The notes: generated by a model from the sequence alone, not told the origin. 64,000 nucleotides of DNA from Methylophaga sp. (GCF_009711715.1 NZ_VENF01000004.1:62001-126000); one strand, 5' to 3'. Shown: positions 10,861 through 21,434, numbered from the stretch's first letter. Numbers and translations are program-made.

Positions 10861-12354
10861 TTAACGCACCTGCTTGGCCAGTTGGCCGGGCTGCAATTCG
10901 TCACCGGGATAATCATCATTCAACAGACGCAGTTGCTGCAACGGACTGTTGCTGATGCGTGAATTCCTGGCCCACTGGGCATAACTGTCATCGGCATTCA
11001 CTTTCACAACCCGCAGTTTGAGTTCGCGTGCTTTATCAAACTCGTCTTCTCTCAACCCATGTAAGCTGTTGATAGTGGCAAGGAACTCAGCGTCATACTC
11101 GTTGAATTCACGGCTGTTTTCCGTGGTAGCGAAAAAGATAAAGGCCTGATCACGCAGATACACCACCCCGAGCCGCAGTGGTTTATTCTGGTGAATCGTG
11201 AGGCCGGTATAACCTTCCAGACCGTGACTGTTAATCGTCTGACCTGAGCGCAGATCATCCACTTTGAGTCTTTGCTGGATAAACTGCTGCGGCGTCAGCC
11301 TGCGGTTGATATCGGTCGCCCCCATTTCCATAAAGGCTTTACCTTCCGGCGCAATCGCCTGCAGACTGTCCGGGTTGTTATTGATGTGCCAGCCCTGCGG
11401 GAACTCCAAGGCAAAACGCATCGGCAAATGATAGAACTGGTTTTCTGAGCGAATACCCTGTTCTTCACTGTCACCGAAGGTCATGCCATCGATACGCTGC
11501 AAATACGCCTCCCGGTAGACATTACCATTGCGGGCATCAACGTATTTATCGGCTTCGGCGACCACCTGCTGCAGGCGGGTATCATTATCCGGGTGGCTGG
11601 CAAACAAGCCGTGATAGCCCTGGTACTCCCGGCCCTGCTTCTTCGCTTCCGCCTCGGCAAATATCTGCTGATTTTTGAGCACACTGATGACATCGATCAT
11701 CGCATCCGGAGTATAGCCGGCTTTAGCCAGATACTCTGCACCGAGGCGATCTGATTCCAGTTCATGTTCACGACCGTAACCGCTGAGTAGCGCACCGCCC
11801 AGAATATTGAACACATTTTGGGAGGCCGCGCCGCGTAATTCCGGTAGTAGAATGGCACCGAGCGTGTATCCCAGATTTGCTGCCTGCGCGGCACTTTGCT
11901 GACGCACCCCATGACGAGCTGTGACGTGACCGATCTCATGACCCAGCACAGCGGCCAGTTCCGCCTCGGAATTGAGATAAGCCATCAGGCCACGGGTGAT
12001 ATAGATATAACCGCCGGGCAGGGCAAATGCGTTGATGACCGGTGAGTCAAGCACGGTAAAACGGTAGACGAGGTCATCACGATGACTGACCGCAGCCAGC
12101 TTCTCACCGACCGACTGAACATAAGCCTGCAAGGCTTCATCTTTGTAGCGGCCGTATTCGGCAATGATTTTGGGATGATTGGTCCGGCCCATTTCCAGTT
12201 CGGTATCCTCACCGAACATGACAAAGTTCTGCTCGCCGGTCACCGGGTTAACAGCACAACCTGACAGCCCCAGAAACAACAAAGCCCCTACCAGCAGGCA
12301 GAGGCTCCGTATCCTGTCGTGTGTTGTACTACCATGTACTGACACTAAATTCAT
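10861..12354 (-). CDS. M48-family zinc metalloprotease lipoprotein (COG4784-like)
   Basis: Predicted periplasmic lipoprotein protease, probably in envelope protein quality control. The frame is open to 12480. I start at ATG 12354 because it yields a lipoprotein signal with lipobox LSGC (Cys33), whereas the longer form overlaps rpmE. The zinc motif HEIGH is at residues 139-143 and the downstream glutamate ligand region HELESD at about 197-202. The C-terminal half (from about 320) lacks the TPRs of BepA. It carries an extension with FALEFPQGWHINN and a terminal LysM-like stretch (KARELKLRVVKVNADDSYAQWA), which suits the less-studied COG4784 group. Substrates are unknown. Confidence 0.85.
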   Translation of the reverse strand: MNLVSVHGSTTHDRIRSLCLLVGALLFLGLSGCAVNPVTGEQNFVMFGEDTELEMGRTNHPKIIAEYGRYKDEALQAYVQSVGEKLAAVSHRDDLVYRFTVLDSPVINAFALPGGYIYITRGLMAYLNSEAELAAVLGHEIGHVTARHGVRQQSAAQAANLGYTLGAILLPELRGAASQNVFNILGGALLSGYGREHELESDRLGAEYLAKAGYTPDAMIDVISVLKNQQIFAEAEAKKQGREYQGYHGLFASHPDNDTRLQQVVAEADKYVDARNGNVYREAYLQRIDGMTFGDSEEQGIRSENQFYHLPMRFALEFPQGWHINNNPDSLQAIAPEGKAFMEMGATDINRRLTPQQFIQQRLKVDDLRSGQTINSHGLEGYTGLTIHQNKPLRLGVVYLRDQAFIFFATTENSREFNEYDAEFLATINSLHGLREDEFDKARELKLRVVKVNADDSYAQWARNSRISNSPLQQLRLLNDDYPGDELQPGQLAKQVR

Positions 12355-12386
12355 AATCAAACCATAAGCTTGATTCCGACAGAGAT

Positions 12387-12587
12387 TTATTTGCCGTATT
12401 TCTGACGGAATTTGTCTACACGACCAGCCGTATCCAGCATTTTCTGTTTGCCGGTGTAGAACGGGTGGCATTCTGAGCACACATCCAGAGTCAAGTCTGA
12501 AGTGCGTGTTGAGCGAGTTTTAAAGGCGTTACCGCAGCTGCAGGTAACATTAATCTCGGTGTATTCTGGATGGATATCCGCTTTCAT
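12387..12587 (-). CDS. rpmE: 50S ribosomal protein L31, zinc-binding form
   Basis: Large-subunit bridge protein. The genuine start is ATG 12587 ([14 protein letters not shown]), giving 66 residues. The open frame extends upstream to 12629 but that leader is not part of L31. The four zinc-ligand cysteines are present (Cys16, Cys18, Cys37, Cys40), so this is the C+ isoform. A good sigma70 promoter lies upstream, and the protease gene follows after 32 bases. Confidence 0.97.
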   Translation of the reverse strand: MKADIHPEYTEINVTCSCGNAFKTRSTRTSDLTLDVCSECHPFYTGKQKMLDTAGRVDKFRQKYGK

Positions 12588-12659
12588 ATCTGTACTCGTT
12601 AATGTGTGTTTGCTAAAAATCTCGCTCAAATCGTCTAAGATGAGCTTCTGAACCGCATT

Positions 12660-12688
12660 ATTCTATAGATCATCTTTCCCGCAGGCAA
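12660..12688 (-). promoter_or_regulatory. Candidate sigma70 promoter of rpmE
   Basis: Minus strand: TTGCCT (12688-12683), 17-base spacer, TAGAAT (12665-12660, 5 of 6 consensus). Predicted start near 12653, about 65 bases before the rpmE ATG. It lies just past the end of the methyltransferase gene. Confidence 0.55.
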
Positions 12689-12706
12689 GTCTGTTTGATC
12701 CGGTTT

Positions 12707-13285
12707 CTAACGGGACTTTTCGGCAACCAGCATAGCCTGATCACGCCAGCCCTGATCGTGCTCACCCAAAAGCGACTCCTCCCGATACACACGTATTTTG
12801 AGACCGTCAAACAGGGTCAGGAGTTCATTATCTTTCAGCAGATATTCAGGGTTTGATGGCCCGCGACCGGAAACTTTTTCCCGGCAATAAGTCTGGTAGA
12901 ACAATAATCCACCCGGTTTCAAAGCCGCTATCAGCGCCGGTACCAGTTCCCTGCTGAGAAAGTGAGTAACAACGAGTACATCCAGACTCTGCGCCTGAGG
13001 CGGCTGTTGTTCGACATCAACCACTTCAGCCCTGATCGGCAGCCCGCGTGCAGCAGCCAGATTTGATAGTTTGTCGATCGCCACGGGCGAAATATCCCAA
13101 CTCAGTACATCAAGTCCTGCTTGCGCCATTAGCAGGCTGTTCGCGCCCAGCCCGCAGGCCAAATCCATCGCAACACCTGATAACGGCAGCAAATGACGAT
13201 TTTGCGTTAATACATCGGCCGCCTGCAAAGCCCCGTCTTCACAGTCACTGTAAATGCGATCCCATTTCTGCCGATCCCCCATCAT
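12707..13285 (-). CDS. Class I SAM-dependent methyltransferase (TehB-like fold)
   Basis: Soluble Rossmann-fold methyltransferase of unknown substrate. Motif I is MDLACGLGANSLLMA (about residues 39-53), followed by an acidic motif II in DVLSWDISPVAID. A late LKPGGLLFYQTYCREK strand is typical of small-molecule methyltransferases. I start at ATG 13285, whose A is also the last base of the trkH TGA (TGATGATG). The open frame to 13372 lies inside trkH and lacks methyltransferase similarity. It is the last gene of the miaB-to-trkH run. Coupling to trkH does not reveal a role. Confidence 0.8.
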   Translation of the reverse strand: MMGDRQKWDRIYSDCEDGALQAADVLTQNRHLLPLSGVAMDLACGLGANSLLMAQAGLDVLSWDISPVAIDKLSNLAAARGLPIRAEVVDVEQQPPQAQSLDVLVVTHFLSRELVPALIAALKPGGLLFYQTYCREKVSGRGPSNPEYLLKDNELLTLFDGLKIRVYREESLLGEHDQGWRDQAMLVAEKSR

Positions 13286-14736
13286 CAACGGCGCCAGAAT
13301 GCCGGCGTCAACACCACCAGCAGGGTAAATATTTCCAGCCGTCCCAGCAGCATGGCCATGCATAAGACCCATTTTGACGGTGCATTGATATCACCGAAGT
13401 TGGCACCCACCTCGCCGAGCCCCGGCCCGAGATTATTCAGGCAGGCGGTCACCGCCGAGAACGAGGTCACCACATCCAACCCGGTCGACATCAAAAACAG
13501 ATGCATAATACTGAAACAGAACACATACATGGCAAAGAAGCCCCACACCGCACCGACGACCTTGGCTGGCAGGGCCTTACCATTGACCTTGATGGCAAAC
13601 ACGGCATTGGGGTGAATCAAACGCAGCACTTCACGATAACCCTGCTTGAACAGCAGCATAATGCGGATGACTTTGATGCCACCGCCGGTTGAAAACGCAC
13701 AGCCGCCGATATAACTGGCCATCAGCAGCAGAATAGGTAAAAAGCCAGGCCACAGATAATAATCGGTCGTGGTGAAGCCCGCCGTGGTCCCAATCGACAC
13801 GGTCTGGAATACGCCCTGATGCACAGCAGTCCACAAGTCATCAAAGGTCTCGCTGAAGTAAAGATAACTGGACGTCACGACCGAGATTACAGCAAGGATG
13901 GCCAGGTAAGTGCGTAGTTCGGAGTCTTTCCAGTAATGCTTGATACTGCGATGACGCCAGGCGAGGAAATGCAATGAAAAGTTCATGCCCGATACCAGCA
14001 TGAATGCCACCGTAATCATTTCAATAGTCGCGCTGTTAAAAAAGCCCATACTGGCATCATGCGTCGAGAAACCGCCTATGGCGACGGTGGAGAAGCTGTG
14101 TCCCACCGCATCAAACCAGCTCATGCCAGCCCAGCGGAAAGCCAGTGCACAGGCGATGGTCAGGGACAGGTAGATATACCAAAGGGCCTTGGCAGTCTCA
14201 GTGATACGCGGGGTCAGCTTGGCATCTTTCATCGGGCCCGGTGTTTCGGCGCGGTAGAGCTGCATACCACCGACACCCAACAGCGGCAGAATGGCAACGG
14301 CCAGTACTACGATGCCCATACCACCCAGCCACTGCAGAAACTGGCGGTAAAACAAAACAGCATGAGGCAGCGTATCCAGACCGGTCAGTACCGTGGCACC
14401 GGTCGTTGTCAGTCCCGACATTGACTCGAAGACCGCATCGGTAAATGACATTTTTGGGTATTCTGTCAGAAAGAACGGTAAAGACCCGGACAAACCCAGT
14501 GCCATCCAGAACATGACGACTACGATAAAACCATCACGGATCTTGAGCTCTTTTCTATGGTGCCTGGCAGGCAGCCAAAAGCAGAGACCAATGGTCAACA
14601 GCAGAAAAAAGGCTTTCAGAAACGCATGGCCCGCACCATCATCATAAAACCAGGACACCAACACCGGTGGCAGCATGGTGATGCTGAATAAAGACAGCAG
14701 GATCCCCAGAATGCGCTGAATAGTCAGAAATTGCAT
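13285..14736 (-). CDS. trkH: Trk-type potassium uptake membrane subunit TrkH
   Basis: Ion-translocating subunit of the Trk potassium system, which works with the cytosolic NAD-binding TrkA (not in this window). The 483 residues form about ten hydrophobic segments. Selectivity-filter-like glycines of the four pore repeats are visible, e.g. SGLTTTGATVL, STVAIGGFSTHD, GTTAGFTTTD and LNNLGPGLGEVG. The length equals E. coli TrkH. It lies 9 bases after lnt and overlaps the methyltransferase start. Confidence 0.95.
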   Translation of the reverse strand: MQFLTIQRILGILLSLFSITMLPPVLVSWFYDDGAGHAFLKAFFLLLTIGLCFWLPARHHRKELKIRDGFIVVVMFWMALGLSGSLPFFLTEYPKMSFTDAVFESMSGLTTTGATVLTGLDTLPHAVLFYRQFLQWLGGMGIVVLAVAILPLLGVGGMQLYRAETPGPMKDAKLTPRITETAKALWYIYLSLTIACALAFRWAGMSWFDAVGHSFSTVAIGGFSTHDASMGFFNSATIEMITVAFMLVSGMNFSLHFLAWRHRSIKHYWKDSELRTYLAILAVISVVTSSYLYFSETFDDLWTAVHQGVFQTVSIGTTAGFTTTDYYLWPGFLPILLLMASYIGGCAFSTGGGIKVIRIMLLFKQGYREVLRLIHPNAVFAIKVNGKALPAKVVGAVWGFFAMYVFCFSIMHLFLMSTGLDVVTSFSAVTACLNNLGPGLGEVGANFGDINAPSKWVLCMAMLLGRLEIFTLLVVLTPAFWRR

Positions 14737-14745
14737 GGATTCGCT

Positions 14746-16224
14746 TTAGTCGGATTTTTTGTGACGATAATACGCCCACAGACACAACATCAACAATGAC
14801 AGCAGCCAGATTGGCCAGCGCTGCAGAGTGACATAGGGCGTTTCGCCCTGCCTGGGCTGAACGGTCTGGGTCAGCGCAGCCTGTTCAAACTGAGGAGTTT
14901 GCGCCTGAATTTCCCCTTTGAAGTTGACGAAAGCGGAAATCCCGTTGGTGGTAGCCCGCACCAGTGGCCGCCCGGTTTCCAGTGCGCGGCTGCGGGAAAT
15001 CTGTAAATGCTGATGCGGCGCGAAGGAATCACCGTACCAGGCATTATTGGTCGCATTCACCAACAGCGTCGCTTCCGGAACAGTCTGCAACACTTCCGTT
15101 GAGAAGACATCTTCATAACAAATCGACACACCGACTTTCTGTCCTGCCGCCGCCAGCAGTGGCTGCTTTTGTGGTCCCGGTACAAATGCCGACATCGGCA
15201 AATCAAAAAAGGCAATGACTCCTCGCAGCCATTCAAACGGCACATAGTCACCGAACGGGACCAGGTGTCGTTTGTGATAAAAACCTTCCTCCGAGCCCAG
15301 CGACATCATACTGTTGTAATAGCGAATGTTGTCGTCATCACTGACCGGCAGGCCCAGCAGAATATCGGTTTGATGCTGGCGCGCTTCCTCGGCCAGCGGC
15401 TTCAGATAAAAGTCTTCCAGCTGATGATAGAAAGCCGGCAGCGCATTTTCCGGCCAGACCACCAGATCGGCATCCCAGTGTTGCTGGGTCATGGTCTGAT
15501 AGAGTACCAGCGTATTGACCAGTTGCTCCGGTTGCCATTTGATCTGCTGCGGTACATTGCCCTGGATAATCGCGGTGTCAATCGGTTCACCCACAGGCTC
15601 AGTCCAGTCAATATTGTTCAGAAAAGGACCTGCCCCCCAAACAATAATCACCGGGAACAGCCACAACCATCGACGCTGTTTCATCACAACAAGCAAGGTA
15701 CCGGCCGTCATTGCCAGTATGAGTGAGGCACCGCTAATGCCGGTTAATGGCACATAGCCGGCCAGCGGACCTTCAATCTGACTGACGCCAACTTCCAGCC
15801 AGGGAAAACCACTTAAAAACCAGCCTTTGAACAGTTCAAAACCCAGCCAGCCGGCAGGCAGCAACAAAAGACAATCTGATACAGAGAACGCGCCCGGACT
15901 GAGCCGCTTGAGTATAAAGCCCAGCACCGCGAGATAGAGAGATAAAAAGGCAACAAACAGGAAGGTCAATAAACCGGCCAGGATGAAACCTGACTGGCCG
16001 AATACATGAATGGCTACAAAAATCCAGGAAACGCCGACACCGAACATGCCCAGACCGAACAGCCAGCCTCGCAGCGCGGCCTGTTTGGCAGTGGTGTCAT
16101 TCCAGGTCAGAAACAGCAGCAGCAGACTGAGCAGCGCCAGCGGGTACAGAAAAAACGGCGCAAACGCCAGCGGCATCAACGCACCGGCCAGCAGTGCCAA
16201 CACATTACCTTTCCAGCCCTGCAT
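14746..16224 (-). CDS. lnt: Apolipoprotein N-acyltransferase
   Basis: Inner-membrane enzyme that adds the third acyl chain to lipoproteins. The N-terminal 200 residues form six to seven membrane segments; the periplasmic nitrilase domain follows. The catalytic triad can be placed: Glu in VVWPENALPAF, Lys in the conserved loop around FYHKRHLVPFGDYVPFEW, and Cys in VGVSICYEDVF. A final membrane segment (LLSLLMLCLWAYY) closes the protein. Length 492 is close to E. coli Lnt. It follows corC by 19 bases, the usual order. Confidence 0.96.
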   Translation of the reverse strand: MQGWKGNVLALLAGALMPLAFAPFFLYPLALLSLLLLFLTWNDTTAKQAALRGWLFGLGMFGVGVSWIFVAIHVFGQSGFILAGLLTFLFVAFLSLYLAVLGFILKRLSPGAFSVSDCLLLLPAGWLGFELFKGWFLSGFPWLEVGVSQIEGPLAGYVPLTGISGASLILAMTAGTLLVVMKQRRWLWLFPVIIVWGAGPFLNNIDWTEPVGEPIDTAIIQGNVPQQIKWQPEQLVNTLVLYQTMTQQHWDADLVVWPENALPAFYHQLEDFYLKPLAEEARQHQTDILLGLPVSDDDNIRYYNSMMSLGSEEGFYHKRHLVPFGDYVPFEWLRGVIAFFDLPMSAFVPGPQKQPLLAAAGQKVGVSICYEDVFSTEVLQTVPEATLLVNATNNAWYGDSFAPHQHLQISRSRALETGRPLVRATTNGISAFVNFKGEIQAQTPQFEQAALTQTVQPRQGETPYVTLQRWPIWLLSLLMLCLWAYYRHKKSD

Positions 16225-16243
16225 GCTTATGGCACTCCCTGTC

Positions 16244-17101
16244 TTATTCGTTTCCGGATTCGGACTCTGGCTCAGTTGGCAGTATTTCCATCTTCATCAG
16301 ATAAAGCCGACGGTTATCCGCCCGCAGCACCGTGAACTGGAAAGAACCGATAGTGATTTGTTCACCGCGCTGGGGCAGATGGCCGAACTGATTCATGACA
16401 TAGCCGCCGATGGTGTCAAAATCTTCATCACTCCACTGACAGTTGAAGTACTCATTGAAATCATCAACCGGTGTCAGCGCCTTGACAGTGTAGGTATTCT
16501 CATTGCGCTGCAGGATCGGTGTATCATCATCAAAGTCATGTTCATCCTCAATTTCACCGACGATTTGCTCGAGCACATTTTCAATCGTGACGATACCGGC
16601 GACACCACCATATTCATCGACCACGATGGCCATATGATTACGACGGGCGCGGAATTCACGCAGCAGCACGTTCAGGCGTTTACTTTCCGGTATGAATACC
16701 GCCGGACGCAGTAGCTCGCGCAGTTCAAATTTGAAATCACCGCTGCTGACCACTGCTGACAGCAAGTCTTTGGCCAGCAGAATGCCGATTACATCGTCGC
16801 GATCATCATCGATGACCGGGAATCGCGAGTGTGCGGTTTCGGTGACCAGTTTCAGGGTTTCCTCAGCAGGTGCGTCACGGGAGACCATGACCACCTGAGA
16901 GCGCGGGATCATGATGTCGCGTGCCTGCATTTGTGAGACGCTGAGCGCCCCTTCCACAATGGACAGCGCTTCTGAGTCGAGAATATGGCGCTCGGAAGCG
17001 GAACGGATCAATTCGATCAATTGTTCCTGATCCTGGGGTTCCAGGAACAGATTGCTCAGTTTACGTACCCAGGACTGACTACTCGGTCGACCTTCACTCA
17101 T
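16244..17101 (-). CDS. corC: CorC/YbeX-type CBS-domain protein
   Basis: Cytoplasmic protein with a CBS pair and a C-terminal CorC_HlyC domain, linked to magnesium/cobalt efflux and ribosome maturation in enterics. From ATG 17101 ([15 protein letters not shown]) it has 285 residues: CBS pair with [12 protein letters not shown] and [21 protein letters not shown], then the transporter-associated domain ([22 protein letters not shown]). I prefer 17101 to the upstream start because it overlaps the ybeY stop as ATGA. It has no membrane domain of its own. Confidence 0.94.
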   Translation of the reverse strand: MSEGRPSSQSWVRKLSNLFLEPQDQEQLIELIRSASERHILDSEALSIVEGALSVSQMQARDIMIPRSQVVMVSRDAPAEETLKLVTETAHSRFPVIDDDRDDVIGILLAKDLLSAVVSSGDFKFELRELLRPAVFIPESKRLNVLLREFRARRNHMAIVVDEYGGVAGIVTIENVLEQIVGEIEDEHDFDDDTPILQRNENTYTVKALTPVDDFNEYFNCQWSDEDFDTIGGYVMNQFGHLPQRGEQITIGSFQFTVLRADNRRLYLMKMEILPTEPESESGNE

Positions 17102-17565
17102 GCGTGTTGTTCTCCCAGCCATTGATAGGGATTAGCAATATTCATGGCCTGCAGAATGTTTATCTCCAAAGCTTCCATTTCTTCAGCTTCATCGTCTTCG
17201 ATATGATCATAACCCAGCAGATGCAGGCAACCATGCACTACCATATGGGCCCAGTGGTCTGCTACCGCTTTGGTCTGTTCTTCAGCTTCCCGCTCGACAA
17301 CCGGCGCACATATCACCAGGTCACCCAGCAGCCGGGGGCTCAATTCAACCGGGGACTCAAAGGGAAAGGACAGTACATTGGTCGCCCCCTGCTTGCCGCG
17401 GTATTGACGGTTTAAGTCGGCACTTTCGTCTTCATCAACGAGACGGATGCTCAGTTCACAGTCTTCATCTAAATTTGCCAGCGCTGCCTCAGCCCACCGT
17501 TGAAACTGCGCCGGCTGCGGCGTGTTACCTTTATAGACGCGCTGGAAATCAACCGTGACGGTCAT
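17098..17565 (-). CDS. ybeY: Endoribonuclease YbeY (16S rRNA maturation)
   Basis: Zinc-dependent RNase needed for 16S rRNA 3'-end maturation and ribosome quality control. The signature [11 protein letters not shown] (three histidine ligands) is at about residues 114-124, and the family motif [20 protein letters not shown] precedes it. 155 residues is the normal length. It overlaps both phoH and corC by four bases (ATGA), the classic phoH-ybeY-corC coupling. Confidence 0.96.
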   Translation of the reverse strand: MTVTVDFQRVYKGNTPQPAQFQRWAEAALANLDEDCELSIRLVDEDESADLNRQYRGKQGATNVLSFPFESPVELSPRLLGDLVICAPVVEREAEEQTKAVADHWAHMVVHGCLHLLGYDHIEDDEAEEMEALEINILQAMNIANPYQWLGEQHA

Positions 17566-18539
17566 GAGGGTTTGTTCGCCTTATCGTAGGCCATAATAAT
17601 TTTCTGTACCAACTGATGACGCACAACGTCCTTGGCCTGGAAGAAGGTGAAACCGATACCGTCGACATCCTTCAGCACTTCAATGGCATGCCTGAGACCC
17701 GACTTCTGGTTACCGGGTAAATCGATCTGGGTAATATCGCCGGTGATGACCGCAGTGGAGTTATAGCCCATCCGGGTCAGAAACATTTTCATCTGCTCGA
17801 TGGTGGTGTTCTGCGCTTCATCGAGAATAATGAAAGATTCATTCAGCGTACGGCCACGCATATAGGCCAGCGGCGCAACTTCAATCACATTGCGCTCCAT
17901 CAGCTTGGCGACACGCTCAAAACCCAGCATTTCATAGAGCGCATCAAATAACGGGCGTAAATAAGGATCGACCTTCTGGGCCAGATCACCGGGCAGAAAC
18001 CCCAGTCGCTCCCCGGCTTCAACTGCTGGCCTGACCAATACGATACGGCGGGCAAAGTCGCGCTCCAGGGCTTCCACCGCACAGGCCACAGCCAGGTAGG
18101 TTTTACCGGTACCGGCCGGACCGACACCGAAGTTAATGTCGTGGGTCATAATGCGGCGCAGATAAGCCTGCTGGTTATCACCGCGCGCCTTAATCAGGCC
18201 ACGCTTGGTTTTGATCACGACTTCTTTGTCCGGTGCCGTACCAGCGGAAGTATCCTCGCCGCCGCTGTTACGAATGGCCAGATGGATCTGTTCCGGCATC
18301 AGCACATGCTGGGCTGTGTCGGCATACAAATCATGAATTACGGTCTGCACCAGCAGCAGGACATCGGCGGGACCGATGACCTGAAATTTAATCCCGCGAT
18401 TATTAATCTCGACACCAAAGCCGCGCTCAAGCATTCTGATATGCTCGTCCATATGGCCGCAGAGGTTGGCAAGGCGGGGATTATCGGCGGGACTCAGTTC
18501 GAAGCTGACGCTATCGAGCGTATGAGTAGAGTTGGTCAC
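17562..18539 (-). CDS. phoH: PhoH-family ATPase (YbeZ)
   Basis: RNA-associated P-loop ATPase that partners with YbeY. Residues about 120-320 form the PhoH domain: [19 protein letters not shown] (Walker A), [16 protein letters not shown], then [11 protein letters not shown] (Walker B). The start is a GTG at 18539; no upstream ATG is available before the miaB stop at 18557. Its position between miaB and ybeY identifies it as the YbeZ type. Phosphate regulation is not implied by the name. Confidence 0.94.
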   Translation of the reverse strand: MTNSTHTLDSVSFELSPADNPRLANLCGHMDEHIRMLERGFGVEINNRGIKFQVIGPADVLLLVQTVIHDLYADTAQHVLMPEQIHLAIRNSGGEDTSAGTAPDKEVVIKTKRGLIKARGDNQQAYLRRIMTHDINFGVGPAGTGKTYLAVACAVEALERDFARRIVLVRPAVEAGERLGFLPGDLAQKVDPYLRPLFDALYEMLGFERVAKLMERNVIEVAPLAYMRGRTLNESFIILDEAQNTTIEQMKMFLTRMGYNSTAVITGDITQIDLPGNQKSGLRHAIEVLKDVDGIGFTFFQAKDVVRHQLVQKIIMAYDKANKPS

Positions 18540-18556
18540 AATGGAATTCCAAATGC

Positions 18557-19897
18557 TTATGCAGTCACGCTATCAGTTAGCAATTCACCGCGCAAGGAGT
18601 TGCTGTGAGCCTCGTCAATACGGACATCGACAAATTGTCCGATGAGGGAAATGTCGCCCGGGAAGTTGACCACGCGGTTGTTTTCAGTGCGGCCAGCCAT
18701 ATCGCCACCGCCACGGTGCGCCTCACGTTCTACCAGGATCTTCTGGGTAGTGCCGACCATGGCCCGGGCATGCATATCTTCCAGTTCACGCAGACGATCC
18801 TGCATGATCTGCAGCCGTTGTTTTTTCACATCCTCAGGCACTGAGTCATGGAATGCTGCCGCCGGTGTACCGGGACGGGCACTGTAAATAAAGCTGAAGG
18901 AGTGGTCGAACTCGACTTCATTAATCAAATCCATGGTGGCCTGGAAGTCTTGCTCAGTTTCATTGGGAAACCCGATAATAAAGTCGCTCGACATGCTGAT
19001 ATCAGGACGAATGGCCTTAATCCGCTGAATTTTTTCCAGATACTCTCTGGCGGTATGGCCACGTTTCATCATCGCCAGAATGCGGTCGCTGCCTGACTGC
19101 ACCGGCAAATGCAGATGATTGACCAATTCCGGCACTTCGGCAAAGGCCTCGATCAGGCTGTCGGAAAACTCGACCGGATGCGAGGTGGTAAAGCGGATCC
19201 GCTCAATACCCTCCACCGCGGCCACATAGTGGATCAGCAATGCCAGATCGGCGGTTTCCTCGCCTTCGATGATGCCCTGATAGGCATTCACATTCTGCCC
19301 CAGCAGATTGACTTCACGCACCCCTTGCGCTGCCAGTTGGCGGATTTCCCGCAGGATCGGACCGACCGGACGACTGACTTCCTCACCGCGGGTGTATGGA
19401 ACCACACAGAAGGTGCAGTATTTGCTGCAACCTTCCATCACCGACACAAACGCGGTGGGACCATCAGCGCGCGGTGCCGGCAGATTGTCGAACTTTTCGA
19501 TTTCAGGGAAGGAAATATCAATGCTGGGCTTGCGGCTGATTTTGACTTCTTCCAGCATCGCCGGTAAACGGTGCAGGGTTTGCGGGCCGAAAATCAGGTC
19601 CACATAAGGCGCTCGCTGGCGAATGGCCTCGCCTTCCTGACTGGCAACACAGCCACCGACACCAATCACAAGATTGGGTTTTTTATCTTTCCAGCGCTTC
19701 CAGCGGCCCAGCTGGTGGAACACTTTTTCCTGCGCTTTTTCGCGGATCGAGCAAGTGTTAAGCAGCAGAACATCAGCCTCTTCGGGAATATCGGTCTGCT
19801 CAAGTTGATGCGAATCTGCGAGCACCTCAGCCATCTTGTTCGAGTCGTACTCGTTCATCTGACAGCCAAAGGTTCGGATATAAAGTTTGCCAGCCAT
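18557..19897 (-). CDS. miaB: tRNA-2-methylthio-N6-dimethylallyladenosine synthase MiaB
   Basis: Radical-SAM methylthiotransferase modifying A37 of tRNAs reading UNN codons. From ATG 19897 ([19 protein letters not shown]) it has 446 residues. The N-terminal MTTase domain has the three cysteines of the auxiliary cluster ([27 protein letters not shown]). The radical-SAM motif is [11 protein letters not shown], and a TRAM domain ends the protein ([11 protein letters not shown]...). A start at 19924 is open but would add leader sequence foreign to the family. First gene of the operon; a promoter candidate lies at 19950-19978. Confidence 0.97.
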   Translation of the reverse strand: MAGKLYIRTFGCQMNEYDSNKMAEVLADSHQLEQTDIPEEADVLLLNTCSIREKAQEKVFHQLGRWKRWKDKKPNLVIGVGGCVASQEGEAIRQRAPYVDLIFGPQTLHRLPAMLEEVKISRKPSIDISFPEIEKFDNLPAPRADGPTAFVSVMEGCSKYCTFCVVPYTRGEEVSRPVGPILREIRQLAAQGVREVNLLGQNVNAYQGIIEGEETADLALLIHYVAAVEGIERIRFTTSHPVEFSDSLIEAFAEVPELVNHLHLPVQSGSDRILAMMKRGHTAREYLEKIQRIKAIRPDISMSSDFIIGFPNETEQDFQATMDLINEVEFDHSFSFIYSARPGTPAAAFHDSVPEDVKKQRLQIMQDRLRELEDMHARAMVGTTQKILVEREAHRGGGDMAGRTENNRVVNFPGDISLIGQFVDVRIDEAHSNSLRGELLTDSVTA

Positions 19898-19949
19898 AAA
19901 ATCGGTTAAAGTCAAAGGTCGCACAGGATACTATTTTTCAGTCCATTAG

Positions 19950-19978
19950 TATATACAAGTGTTTGTTTTTACTAACAA
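19950..19978 (-). promoter_or_regulatory. Candidate sigma70 promoter of the miaB operon
   Basis: Minus strand: TTGTTA (19978-19973), 17-base spacer, TATATA (19955-19950). The predicted start near 19943 leaves a leader of about 45 bases. It interlocks with the radC promoter on the other strand. Confidence 0.5.
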
Positions 19979-19991
19979 CAGCAAATATAGT
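19963..19991 (+). promoter_or_regulatory. Candidate sigma70 promoter of radC
   Basis: Plus strand: TTGTTT (19963-19968), 17-base spacer, TATAGT (19986-19991, 5 of 6 consensus). The predicted start near 19998 leaves about 25 bases before the ATG, with AAGGA as ribosome binding site. Confidence 0.5.
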
Positions 19992-20022
19992 GTTAAGCAA
20001 TTGAATGACAAGGATGTGAATC

Positions 20023-20697
20023 ATGGCAATCAAGGATTGGCCTGCCGATGATCGGCCGCGTGAAAAACTGCTCAAAGCTGGGGCTGTCAATCTGTCGGAT
20101 GCCGAGTTACTGGCAATCTTTCTTCGTACCGGGGTCAGCGGTTTATCTGCCGACGATCTGGCCAGACAATTACTGTCACAATTCGGCAGCCTGCGCGCTT
20201 TGCTGGAAGCCGATCAAACAACCTTCTGCCAGGGGCATGGTCTGGGCACGGCGAAATTTGTACAACTACAGGCAGTACTGGAAATGGGCCGTCGCCATCT
20301 GGAATCGACTCTGAGTCGTGGCGATGCCTTTAGTGACTGCGGGACCACCCAGCTGTATTTAAAACAGCGACTGCGCCACTATCCTTTTGAAGTATTTGCC
20401 TGTCTGTATCTCGATAATCAGCACCGGCTGCTGCACTTTGAGGAATTATTTCGCGGCACTATCGACGGTGCCAGCGTCTACCCGAGAGAAGTCGTCAAAC
20501 AGGCTCTGCATCACAATGCGGCGGCGGTGATTCTGGCCCATAATCATCCCTCAGGCGTAGCCGAACCCAGTCAGGCCGATATTCAGATTACCAAACGGAT
20601 TCAGTCTGCCCTGCAACTGGTCGATATCCGCGTGCTCGATCATATTATTGTCGGTGATGCCGATACGACTTCACTGGCACAACAGGGGCAGATCTAA
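20023..20697 (+). CDS. radC: RadC-family JAB/MPN domain protein
   Basis: RadC was once named a DNA-repair protein; its biochemical role is unsettled. The 224 residues have an N-terminal helix-hairpin-helix-like region ([24 protein letters not shown]) and a C-terminal JAB1/MPN metalloprotease-like domain. The JAMM metal motif [14 protein letters not shown] is intact. A clear AAGGA precedes the ATG. The stop overlaps that of the convergent cytochrome gene by four bases. The usual chromosomal neighbours (rpmB, rpmG, coaBC, dut) are not here. Confidence 0.93.
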   Translation: MAIKDWPADDRPREKLLKAGAVNLSDAELLAIFLRTGVSGLSADDLARQLLSQFGSLRALLEADQTTFCQGHGLGTAKFVQLQAVLEMGRRHLESTLSRGDAFSDCGTTQLYLKQRLRHYPFEVFACLYLDNQHRLLHFEELFRGTIDGASVYPREVVKQALHHNAAAVILAHNHPSGVAEPSQADIQITKRIQSALQLVDIRVLDHIIVGDADTTSLAQQGQI

Positions 20698-21434
20698 TCG
20701 TCAGCGTCGAGTGGTTTATGGCTGAACACTTTGCGACCGGTAAACATCGCCGAAACCAGACCATTGCGCTCGCGACATTCAGTGATTATCACGCCCAGTA
20801 AATGCAGAATCACAAGGGCTGCCAGCACAAAAAAACCAATCTCATGCACTTCCTTGAACGGTGAGCGGAAATCACGCATTTCTTTATAAGCAGCTTCATT
20901 CACACCGGTATCGGAATACGGCTGCACCAGGCTCTCAGTCTCCGGACTCTCTGCCACCCAGGATTTGAAATAGCTGCCGAACGGCGGTTTATAAATATCG
21001 GTCCCGGCCAGCACCAGCCCAGTTACCGCCATTGTTGTGAGCATGACAAACAGCATGGTCACCATCCAGCGTGCCAGTGGGTTGTGTCCCATAAACCCCA
21101 CTGCTTTGCCCTGTTTCAAACTGGTCATAAACGCACGACGTTGCTGTTTATAATTCTCACCGATAGGCAGAATGGCCCCCCAGCGACTGAAACGGCTGCC
21201 GACAAAGCCCCAGACAATCCGCCAAACGAGATTCAACACAAACACATAAGCGACGTAGACATGCCAAGTTTTCAGCAGGATCTTGCCCTCGTCAGTAATG
21301 CCCAGCGCTTTGCTGTTCATAATCACCAGACCAATCGCCATCAGCGTCAGCACGGACAGTACATTAATCCAGTGAAACCATCGGATGCTGCGATCCCAGA
21401 CCCGGTATTCCTGCAATGAAGATTTTGTATTCAT
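20694..21434 (-). CDS. Cytochrome b561-type membrane protein
   Basis: Integral membrane di-haem b-type cytochrome of the cytochrome b561/hydrogenase b-subunit family, passing electrons between the quinone pool and a periplasmic partner. The 246 residues have four main hydrophobic segments. Candidate haem histidines are in [24 protein letters not shown] and the final helix [12 protein letters not shown], plus [11 protein letters not shown] periplasmic loop of about 50 residues lies between helices 3 and 4. No c-type cytochrome or hydrogenase gene is adjacent, so the partner is unknown. It stands alone between radC and thyA. Confidence 0.85.
   Translation of the reverse strand: MNTKSSLQEYRVWDRSIRWFHWINVLSVLTLMAIGLVIMNSKALGITDEGKILLKTWHVYVAYVFVLNLVWRIVWGFVGSRFSRWGAILPIGENYKQQRRAFMTSLKQGKAVGFMGHNPLARWMVTMLFVMLTTMAVTGLVLAGTDIYKPPFGSYFKSWVAESPETESLVQPYSDTGVNEAAYKEMRDFRSPFKEVHEIGFFVLAALVILHLLGVIITECRERNGLVSAMFTGRKVFSHKPLDADD

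Noticed and set aside
17562..18539. PhoH as a member of the phosphate regulon
   Set aside because: It lies within miaB-phoH-ybeY-corC, with no PhoB-like repeats upstream; the name is historical.
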